Shown one piece after another: positions 35,154-43,145 of a stretch of DNA of 64,000 nt (position 1 is the stretch's first letter; every line of letters starts with the position of its first letter). The notes under the pieces were generated by a model. The model had not been told where the DNA came from. It worked only from the letters and a program-made list of their open reading frames with translations, and did not search any database. The position numbers and the translations under genes are program-made. This DNA is from Kribbella italica (lineage in GTDB: Bacteria; Actinomycetota; Actinomycetes; Propionibacteriales; Kribbellaceae): the NCBI RefSeq assembly GCF_014205135.1, contig NZ_JACHMY010000001.1:8742001-8806000 (forward strand). The letters run 5' to 3'.

Positions 35154-36676
35154 ATGACGGCTGAGGGCGGCGAGCCGTTCAAGGCCGCTGCCGACGCACT
35201 CACCGAGGAACAGCACAGGGCGCTTGGTGCGCGGAGTCCGCGACTGTACATCGAAGCAGGTCCGGGGACCGGAAAGACCACGGTGTCGGCCCAGCGGTTC
35301 GGCGTGCACCGGTTCGATCCGGAGGCCCGGAGCGACGTGCGGGCAGTAGTAGCGGTCAGCTTCACCCGGGCAGCGACCCTGACGCTTGCCCGGCGGGTCC
35401 AGCGGTTCTGGGGGCGGGAGGCGTTGAGTTGGCCGCATCAGATCGTGACCCTCGACGCCATCATGTCGGACCTTCTCCGTGATCTGTTGCGGGCGGGGGT
35501 CCTGCGCTGGCCGAACGGGCACGTGGATCTGCGGGTCGAGGACAGTTGGTCGGCGTTCGGTGCGACGTTGTGGAACAGGACGGCGTACGAGTTGACGGTC
35601 CAGAACGGCGAAGTCGTTGTGGTCAGCGGGTTCACGGACTCCGGTCGCGTCACCGTGCCGACGACTATCAGCATTCCACTGCTCAACGACGGCATCTGCA
35701 CGCACGACGACATTCGATCGGTTCTGGAGCAGGCGATCGACGATCCTGGGATCGCCGACTTCGTCAGAGCGCGGTTGGCGGCGCGGATGCGCGCCCTGAT
35801 CGTCGACGAGGTCTTCGACGCCAATGACCTGGACATCGCCATCATCGAGTTCGCGGTCGAGGCCGGAGTGGCAGTCACTCTAGTCGGGGATCCTGGCAGG
35901 CGTTGTATGTGTTCCGCGGTGCCCGGCCTGAGGTCGTTCCCTTGTTGCTCGACCGGCAGGAGTTCCGGCGGCTCTCGTTGACCCAGTCGTTTCGCTGGCG
36001 TGACCCGGGGCAGAAAAAGTTGGCGGATGCCCTACGCGCCGGGCAGCCCGCGACCCTGCCGGTGCTGAACCACGCCGCCGGACCCGTGGGGGTCGACGTG
36101 GTCCTGTCCTTGTACTGGAAGCCGCTGTGGGAGCTCGGTGCGGAGGTGCTCCCGCTGGCGTTCCAGAGTTTCAAGGGCGGGCACGAAGAGGCCGCCGCGA
36201 CGCTGGTGCTGAACCATGTCGCCAGGAACATCTTCAGTCTGGACGCGACTTATCTGAACGATGCACTGACCGCTTTGGCGATCAGCGACCGTGATGTCCT
36301 GCGACAGATCGAACCCGACTTGCAGGCGATCACGGATTTACTTCACGAAGGCGGAAAGAGCGGAATTCGCGCCGGCTACATACGAGTGTGTGAACTGATC
36401 GAAGCGATATCACCTCGACGCCTGCGAAAGCCGCACCACAGCCACACAGGGCGCCTGGCTCAGATCCGAGAGCGGCTGTCCTTTCCCGGTCGTCCGGTGC
36501 CTGGTCTCACAACTCATCAGGCCAAAGGCGCAGAGTGGGACGCGGTTGGAATCAAGCTCTCGGACGACGATCGCGATCGGCTGATCCATGGCCTGAGCGT
36601 GGACAGCGACACCGATCGGAAGCTCTACGTCGCCTGCACCCGAGCCCGCGTGCGAACCGTGGAGGTGTTGCCCTGA
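35154..36676 (+). pseudogene. UvrD/Rep-like superfamily 1 helicase (GajB-like), one frameshift
   Basis: Joined across frames it is about 507 aa, close to GajB. Motifs in order: Q motif LTEEQHRAL, Walker A EAGPGTGKTTVS, motif Ia VSFTRAATLTLARR, motif II IVDEVFDAND, motif III VGDP, then motif IV LTQSFRWRDPG, motif V THQAKGAEWDAV and motif VI YVACTRAR. The break is inside motif III: the sequence reads gatcctggcag where gat-cct-tgg-cag (DPWQ) is expected, so one T is missing near 35893. The remaining motifs are intact, so the damage looks recent or is a sequence error. Partner of the OLD gene upstream. Confidence 0.8.
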
Positions 36677-36987
36677 CGGACCCGAGATCCGCCGAGGTCG
36701 GGAGGTGCTCAGGGCCTTGGGCGCGTATTTCTGAGTCGCGCATCAGCGTTCGGCAACAGGGAAGGTCTGGCCCTGCTCGGTTCGGACGCTGCAGCGGGCG
36801 TATGGCGCCGACGTGGAACCATGGACCTCCCGACCAGCGGTCGGGTGGTATCGGTCCAGCAGACGACGTACACCATCCCAGTGCGGTCATCGGCTCGTTT
36901 GGTGTCTGCCTCGACGGTCGCGGCTGATCGCGTCTGACCGCCACGCGTTCAGACCACAATCCAGTTTCAGTTCGGTTACATTGAGTC
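36677..36987 (+). other. Intergenic gap inside the defence block
   Basis: These 311 bp contain no gene I can support. The AT-richer stretch before 36988 (ccagtttcagttcggttaca) may hold a promoter for the four-gene run that follows. Confidence 0.4.
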
Positions 36988-38643
36988 ATGCCTGCAGGCG
37001 AGGAACCGGTCAGCGCTCAGTGGGTGCGACCTCCGGAGTTGGTTGGTAGCGACGGTTTGATTCGCATCGGGGCAAGTCATGCCCGAGGTGAGTCTGTGGG
37101 CTGTCCCGCCGGGGACAGCGTGAAGATCCGGCCGAAGCTGCGACTGCGGCACTGGGTTGAGTCGTCGAGGACGCCGCTGACGACATTCACGCTCGACCCG
37201 GTGATGAAGGCTTTGGACCGGATCGAGTTCGACGGTGTCAGTGACGCGGTCGCGCTCGCCGAGATCGCCTCCGACCGAGTCCACCCGGGCCTTGTGACCT
37301 TCGCTCGGCACGCGACCAGCTCGTATCGGGCGTCCTGCGACGCTCGGCAACGTGGACTCGTTCCTGCCCGCGACCTCTGGGTGGTCCAGCGGCAGGCGAA
37401 GGCTGTCTGGGAGTTGTATGCCTGGGGACGTCGGTATTGGTCTATTGACGGGGACCGCCGCGAGTTCCGTTTCCTCCGCACAGGTACGTCGGCCGCAAGG
37501 GCCGAGTCGCAGGTGGCGATCGCGGCGTTCGCGACCGCATTCGGCGACCCGTCCCCGTGGCCCAGACCATGGTCGAGTTCGTTCGAGATCACCTCGGCGC
37601 CCGCACCGACCAAGGTCAGAGTGACTCAGATTGACCTGGCGACCGGCAGGCTCGACGTGCTCTTCGACGGTACGCCGGCGGAGGCGTCGGAGCTGTTCGA
37701 ACTACGCGGTCGTAGCGAGGTGACGCGCCTGTCCCGCGGTGTAGAGACCCATGCGGGAAGTTGGTGCAGTGGCTGCAAGCGGCAGAGCTTCTGCGACGCC
37801 TTGCCGGCGGTTCCAGGGCTGCTCGGGATGACAGCGCGTGGAAATCCCGAACGGAGCGTTTCGGCCAGCAACCTGCGATACCACCGAGCATGTCCCGCCC
37901 AAAGTCACCTTCGAGACCTTGGGTTGCCCAAGACCTGGGAGTACGACCCGAGTTCGACGCTTGGGCAGGCGGTGCACGCGTGGCTCGACGAGCGGCATCG
38001 GCGCGGTCTTCCGTGTGATGCGGCCGATACACCGCCGGAGGCCGACTGGTCAGCCGGCGGCTGGTCTGTCGAAGGCGACCAAGCAGCGTCTGGTCGGCGC
38101 ATGATCGAACACCACCGCGCGCTCTGTGCGTTTCAGTTCTCCGAGGTGGCCGAGCAAGCGCGAGTGGAGCCGACGCTTGTCGTCCACGATCCGCAGGCGC
38201 GCGCCGTGGTTGTGGCCAAGCCCGATCTGCTGTACCGCGACGGCGAAGCGTGGGTGTGGCGCGAGGTGAAGACCACTACGCGTCCGCAGCAGTTCGCGAC
38301 CGATCCTATCGAGATGCCACAGCTCGCGATGGCGGTGGTCATCTTGTCCGGCGGTGCGCTCGGCGGTGAGTTCGAGGGGGCGCGGGTGGAGCTCGAGATC
38401 CTGCACCCGGACGGTTCAGACATTCAACTGATCGACGCGGCAGATCCGGATCAGATCACTCGGGCGCGAGATGCTCTGCGGTCCTATGTCGAGCCCTGGT
38501 ACCACGACGAGGTGTTCCCAGCCCGCCCGGGCAGAAACTGTCGGTGGTGCCCTGTATCCAGGTGGTGTCCGAGTTTCCCGGGCGACAGCGCGTTGCAGAT
38601 CGACAGGACAGCACATGACGACGACACAGGAACCGCCAGCTGA
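36988..38643 (+). CDS. PD-(D/E)XK nuclease family protein with Cas4/AddB-type iron-sulfur cysteines
   Basis: A 551-aa protein. The C-terminal nuclease domain (about 285-540) has the catalytic signature VVAKPDLLYRDG and WREVKTT (D and ExK). One Cys lies before it (RYHRACPAQSH, about residue 299) and a C-terminal group CRWCPVSRWC; this 1+3 arrangement is the 4Fe-4S cluster of Cas4, AddB and related RecB-like nucleases. A further CxxC..C set (GSWCSGCKRQSFC, near 255) sits in the N-terminal half, whose remaining function I do not recognise. The start is provisional because no strong ribosome site precedes it. It overlaps the next gene by 29 nt, so it belongs to the pPIWI-RE operon. Likely a DNA nuclease. 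Confidence 0.8.
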   Translation: MPAGEEPVSAQWVRPPELVGSDGLIRIGASHARGESVGCPAGDSVKIRPKLRLRHWVESSRTPLTTFTLDPVMKALDRIEFDGVSDAVALAEIASDRVHPGLVTFARHATSSYRASCDARQRGLVPARDLWVVQRQAKAVWELYAWGRRYWSIDGDRREFRFLRTGTSAARAESQVAIAAFATAFGDPSPWPRPWSSSFEITSAPAPTKVRVTQIDLATGRLDVLFDGTPAEASELFELRGRSEVTRLSRGVETHAGSWCSGCKRQSFCDALPAVPGLLGMTARGNPERSVSASNLRYHRACPAQSHLRDLGLPKTWEYDPSSTLGQAVHAWLDERHRRGLPCDAADTPPEADWSAGGWSVEGDQAASGRRMIEHHRALCAFQFSEVAEQARVEPTLVVHDPQARAVVVAKPDLLYRDGEAWVWREVKTTTRPQQFATDPIEMPQLAMAVVILSGGALGGEFEGARVELEILHPDGSDIQLIDAADPDQITRARDALRSYVEPWYHDEVFPARPGRNCRWCPVSRWCPSFPGDSALQIDRTAHDDDTGTAS

Positions 38644-39763
38644 GTTCTTCACGGGGGAGCGACTGCTGCGGTTGGTCGCCTCGGCCATTACCAGGTTGGC
38701 TTCAGCCCGGCAGCCGGCGACGCCGGTCTACGAACCGACCGTGCTGACGGCGTACAACCACCTCGTTCTGCGCTGCCTCAAGGATGGTGTCGCGCCCCCG
38801 AGCAGTGTGCCGGACATGACGGCCTGGGCAGCCGAACTACCGCTGGAGCGTTGGCCTCTCGAACTGCCTGATGGCTTCGCACCGCAGGACGAGTTCCTGG
38901 TCGACGCGGCGACCGGTAGTCTCACCCAGCAGTGCCTTGAATGGGCTGTCTCGGCTCCCGATCCGGCGGCTGAGCTGTTCGAGAATGTCCTGATGCACGA
39001 AGCGATCAGCGCCTGCCGGATCAGTCAGTCTCCGGAGTCGTACACGGCGTTCCGGGCGTTGTTGGTCGCCCGACCTGTGCTGACGGGTGCCGATCTCATC
39101 GAACTCAATCGGGAGATCAACCTGCAGCCAGTTCTCGAGCTGATCCAGAGAGTCTACGAGCCGGTCACGGCGACCTACCTGCGCGACGGCCAGGCTGCGA
39201 CCTGCGCGCGCTGTGGCTGCTTGCTGGTTTCGATCTCCAGGGACGGGTATCGATGCGAGCTCGATCGCTGTCATCGGGCCGGCGCGGGCACGGTTGGCAA
39301 GGTGCTGAGCGCTGCGTCCGACGGCGGACTGCGTCAACTCAGCCGGCCGTTGCGAATGTTCATCACCGGTCCAGGGTTGGCTGAAGGCGACTTGGACACC
39401 GAACTGCAGAAGCGGGGTCTGAAGGCCGAGATGTGGCCGAACTTCGACGCCTACGATCTGCGAATCGCCCTGCCGTCCGGGAAGGTCTGGGCAGTTGACG
39501 TCAAGGACCGCTCGAACCCGGTGCTGCTGGGTCGTGGGGCGAAACAACTGCGGCCCGATCCGCCGTACCACCGGGCATTTCTGGTCGTGCCGCAGTACCG
39601 ATTCGACGAACAGGAAAGCTACGGCCGCGTCTTCAAACGGAACCTGGCACCCGACCTGGCCACGAGACTCGAGTTGCTGACGGACACCGAGTTCCTTCTC
39701 CGGGTCGACCGCGAACTGTCGTCGATCCCGGCAGGCTCCGGCGCTGGAGCGAGCGATGCGTAG
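38615..39763 (+). CDS. pPIWI-RE-associated restriction-endonuclease-like protein with zinc ribbon
   Basis: A 382-aa protein. A helical N-terminal half precedes a zinc-ribbon-like CARCGCLLVSISRDGYRCE...C segment (about 200-226). A C-terminal restriction-endonuclease-like domain follows, with FDAYDLRIALPSGKVWAVDV running into KD (about 280-305), giving a D...DxK active site. Gene order, size and the downstream helicase and PIWI genes match the REase component of pPIWI-RE operons. ATG 38615 lies inside the end of the preceding gene and 8 nt overlap the next gene. Confidence 0.8.
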   Translation: MTTTQEPPAEFFTGERLLRLVASAITRLASARQPATPVYEPTVLTAYNHLVLRCLKDGVAPPSSVPDMTAWAAELPLERWPLELPDGFAPQDEFLVDAATGSLTQQCLEWAVSAPDPAAELFENVLMHEAISACRISQSPESYTAFRALLVARPVLTGADLIELNREINLQPVLELIQRVYEPVTATYLRDGQAATCARCGCLLVSISRDGYRCELDRCHRAGAGTVGKVLSAASDGGLRQLSRPLRMFITGPGLAEGDLDTELQKRGLKAEMWPNFDAYDLRIALPSGKVWAVDVKDRSNPVLLGRGAKQLRPDPPYHRAFLVVPQYRFDEQESYGRVFKRNLAPDLATRLELLTDTEFLLRVDRELSSIPAGSGAGASDA

Positions 39764-42700
39764 CCGGAGCGATTGGCACCAGGAGATCTTGTCGCAACTA
39801 TCGGACGGTTGGCCGGACGACGTTGCCGTTCGACCGGGCGATCTGCTCGACGTCGAACTCGGACTTCGACTACTGGAGAGAGTTACTCCGACGTGGACGG
39901 CGATCGATGCCTGGACGCTGCTCGGTGGATATCCGTACAGCGACGTCCTCGCGGAAACCGGTGCCGAGCAGCGACTGATGATCCGCCGGGCGCGGCACTA
40001 TCTGTGGGACCTGCGCCGGCGCTACGAGTGGCGGCGGTTGCTCTCGATGTACCTCGAGGTGCCTCGGCACCTGCGCGCCTATGACTTCGGCGAAGTGGAC
40101 GAGACGCCTGTGCGGCGAGACCCCAGTCGTGCCGCGAGGCGCTTCGATGTGTACGACCGCCTGCTGACGTCGCCGCCGACCTTTGTGCGGAGTGCGTTGC
40201 CGCGAGCGGAAGCGGGGCAGTTCCAGTTCGTTGCCCGGGAGCGCCACTATGCGGTGACGATCCCGGCTGAGCTCGTTCCGGATGCACCGAACCGAGGACA
40301 TGATCTCACCGCGATGCCTGCCGCACTGGGCGCTGCGATCGAGGTCAGCTGGAAGGAACTCGAAGCAGCTGCGCGCTCCATGGACGCGTTGGAACAGACC
40401 GACGGAGAACGTCCGAACAGGTGGACCGAACGCCTGCAGCGGGTCGAACTGCTGATGCGCGACGACGCCGCGGGTCGCTTCAGCCGGTCCGATGCGTTTC
40501 GGGTGGACGGTCTGCTGAATCTCGTCGGGATGGTCGGCGCGGGAAAGTCCACGGTGCGCGACATCCTGGCGTTCTGGGCGGCTACGCGAAGCGGCCGGCA
40601 CATCACGATCGTCGTCGGTGATGTCGCCGAAACGCTGGCGATCGTGCATCAGTTCGAGCGTCTAGGGCTTTCGGCGGCTCCGATCCTCGGGCAGTCGACC
40701 CGGGAGCGGCACATCGAGCGGTTGCACCGACGGGTGGCCGGAACCGGTGCGGCCTCCATGCTCCAGCACCGGCATCCCGGTTTCACGTTCCTGAGCAGCG
40801 CCTGTCCTCTCGACGCTCTCCGAGGGTTCGAGGCGCCGCATCCGCTCGCGATCGGTGAGGCTCCTTGTGGTTCGCTGATCCCGGTGGAGCCGGCGGAGGA
40901 CTTCGCGCACTCGCTGGCGAGTTCTGAAAGTCCCGAAGGTTCGCGCCGTAGGCCAGGCAGAGCACCACGTCGTCACAGTTGCCCACTGTGGTCGTCCTGC
41001 CCGCGTCATCACGGTGCTCGGTCTCTGGTTGATGCCCAGATCTGGGTCACCACGTCGGCCGGGCTGGTTCACAGCGCAGTACCCCGGCAGTTGCAGGACG
41101 AGAACCTTCGCTACCTCGAGCTTGTTTGCCGGCGAAGCGACCTGGTGATAGTCGACGAGGCGGATCGGGTGCAGATCCAGCTGGACGCCGCGTTCGCGCC
41201 CTCGCTCACGCTGATCGGACGATCGCCGAACTCCTGGCTCGACCAGGTCGCCGGCCACGCGGTGAGCGAACTGGCCAGGCGCGGGAGGATTCAGCTGTCA
41301 GCTCGCGAGGTCGACGACTGGACCGGCGCGGTGAACACGGTCACCGCGGCAGCCAATCGTCTGTACGCATTGCTGATCAACGACAGTGGACTTCGCGGTT
41401 GGATCACCGAGGAGTACTTCAGCGCGCACACTCTGCACCAGTGGTTGATCAACGCTTGGTTTCCGGAGGACCATTCACGCGACGATCATGATCAGGTCGA
41501 CCCCGAGCGGCTGGAGGCGATGCGCCGGGTCGGCGAGATCCTCGACCAGTTCCGGAACGAGCCGCTCGAGATGCGGTCTGCCGACTCCGGCGACGAGCTC
41601 GCTCCAGAGGTGAACCAGCTCGTGGCGCTTGCGCTCGAGTTGCTGCACGCGCCCCGCGGTTCGTCCATCCGCGACCGCCTCCGGAGCGTTCTTCTCGACC
41701 TCGTCGAGTTGAACGAGGACATCGAGGCACACACCACCAGGTTCGAGTTCACCCTGATCCTCGCCGCGCTGCACCACCGACTGAACTTCATGACCACGCT
41801 GTGGCCACGAGTCGAAGCCGCGCTCAATCTCGAGTCCGCCTCGAACGTCCTGTCACGGCGACCGCCACGGGACTACGAACCGATGATCCCGGAGTCGCCG
41901 ATGGGCAACGTGCTCGGCTTCCAGTTCCGGCCGGGGGAACGGGAGCGGGACGGCGATCAGAGTGGCGAGCTGAGCTTCTTTCGATGCGGTGGGGTCGGGC
42001 GTGAATTGTTGATGGAGCTGCACAACCTTCCGGCGGTCGACGATCGACCAGGGCCCAATGTGCTCTTCATGTCCGCCACCAGCTGGGCGGGCACCTCGAG
42101 TCGTTACCACCTGCACGCGCCTGTTGGTGCCGTGCTACGCCCGCATCAACGGGAGGTCGAGGCCGTTCTGGGGACCGAATTCCGCAAGGAGTTCCTGCAT
42201 TGGCCGGACAGCCACGAACCGCTTCGCCTGTCCGGGGCGCCTCCGGAGCAGCGAGGAAAGGTGCTCACCGCGATGCTGCGTCAGCTCGCGGAGCCGGATC
42301 GCAGTCTCACCGGTGCCACTTCGATGCTTGAGGACGAGCTGGCGGCGATCACAGATCCTGACCGCCGCCGCGTTCTGCTTCTTGTCGGCAGCTACCAGGA
42401 GGCCGAGCAAGCCACTACCTACCTGCGCAGTCTTCCGGAGTGGAAGGACCGTGTCGTCCAACTGATCTCAGACGACGCGGACTTGGACACGTTGTGGACG
42501 CTGCGCCGGGGCGACGTCGCGGCGTTCGGCCGGACCGGCGGTGAGATCTTGGTCGCGCCGTTGCTGGCTGTCGAGCGCGGCCACAACATCGTGCTGCCCG
42601 ACGGTCGAGCGGCGATCGGTACGGCGTACTTCCTGGCCCGGCCACATCCGCGCCCGGACGACATCTCCCTCGCGGTCAACGCCATCAACGACTGGGCGGT

Positions 42701-43139
42701 GCGTCAGATTCGTGACGGCACCGGAGAGTTCCGGCGCGCCGTTCGGTCGGCAGGATCCGCGGATGCCGCGGCGAGGTCCTTCCGGGCCAAGGCAGCGAAG
42801 CTGTGGAACAGGTATCTGACCCGACAGTTGATTTGGAGTCACCTGCCGGAGGAGGAGAAGAACGCCTTCACTTGGGACCAGCTCGTGGTGATCTGGCAGG
42901 TGATCGGCCGTCTGGTCCGTGGGGGAGTGCCGGCGCGGGTTGTCTTTGTCGACGCCGCGTTCTCTCCTCGCGAGGCCGGCTTTCGATCGCTGGACACTCC
43001 TGACACGAGTCTTCTCGTCAGCATGCGTGAGTTGCTCGCGCCGTACTTCGACGAGCAGTCGTCCAGGCCCGCGCTCGACAAGTCCTTGGTCGAAGCGTTG
43101 TACGAACCCTTGTATCGAGCACTCGTAGAGATGAACTGA
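39756..43139 (+). CDS. DinG-like superfamily 2 helicase of a pPIWI-RE system
   Basis: A 1,127-aa protein. Walker A GMVGAGKST lies near residue 262 and the DEAD-like box LVIVDEADRVQI near 465. Between them are four cysteines at about residues 349, 370, 408 and 415 (ACPLD, PCGSL, SCPLWSSCP), as in the iron-sulfur domain of XPD/DinG helicases. C-terminal helicase motifs include LLLVGSYQEAEQAT and VIWQVIGRLVRGG, the latter being motif VI with its Gln and Arg. The N-terminal 240 residues are outside the helicase core and match the extra module of pPIWI-RE helicases. It overlaps the REase gene and is 6 nt from the PIWI gene. Likely unwinds or translocates on the nucleic acid targeted by the PIWI protein. 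Confidence 0.85.
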   Translation: MRSRSDWHQEILSQLSDGWPDDVAVRPGDLLDVELGLRLLERVTPTWTAIDAWTLLGGYPYSDVLAETGAEQRLMIRRARHYLWDLRRRYEWRRLLSMYLEVPRHLRAYDFGEVDETPVRRDPSRAARRFDVYDRLLTSPPTFVRSALPRAEAGQFQFVARERHYAVTIPAELVPDAPNRGHDLTAMPAALGAAIEVSWKELEAAARSMDALEQTDGERPNRWTERLQRVELLMRDDAAGRFSRSDAFRVDGLLNLVGMVGAGKSTVRDILAFWAATRSGRHITIVVGDVAETLAIVHQFERLGLSAAPILGQSTRERHIERLHRRVAGTGAASMLQHRHPGFTFLSSACPLDALRGFEAPHPLAIGEAPCGSLIPVEPAEDFAHSLASSESPEGSRRRPGRAPRRHSCPLWSSCPRHHGARSLVDAQIWVTTSAGLVHSAVPRQLQDENLRYLELVCRRSDLVIVDEADRVQIQLDAAFAPSLTLIGRSPNSWLDQVAGHAVSELARRGRIQLSAREVDDWTGAVNTVTAAANRLYALLINDSGLRGWITEEYFSAHTLHQWLINAWFPEDHSRDDHDQVDPERLEAMRRVGEILDQFRNEPLEMRSADSGDELAPEVNQLVALALELLHAPRGSSIRDRLRSVLLDLVELNEDIEAHTTRFEFTLILAALHHRLNFMTTLWPRVEAALNLESASNVLSRRPPRDYEPMIPESPMGNVLGFQFRPGERERDGDQSGELSFFRCGGVGRELLMELHNLPAVDDRPGPNVLFMSATSWAGTSSRYHLHAPVGAVLRPHQREVEAVLGTEFRKEFLHWPDSHEPLRLSGAPPEQRGKVLTAMLRQLAEPDRSLTGATSMLEDELAAITDPDRRRVLLLVGSYQEAEQATTYLRSLPEWKDRVVQLISDDADLDTLWTLRRGDVAAFGRTGGEILVAPLLAVERGHNIVLPDGRAAIGTAYFLARPHPRPDDISLAVNAINDWAVRQIRDGTGEFRRAVRSAGSADAAARSFRAKAAKLWNRYLTRQLIWSHLPEEEKNAFTWDQLVVIWQVIGRLVRGGVPARVVFVDAAFSPREAGFRSLDTPDTSLLVSMRELLAPYFDEQSSRPALDKSLVEALYEPLYRALVEMN

Positions 43140-43145
43140 GGAAGA

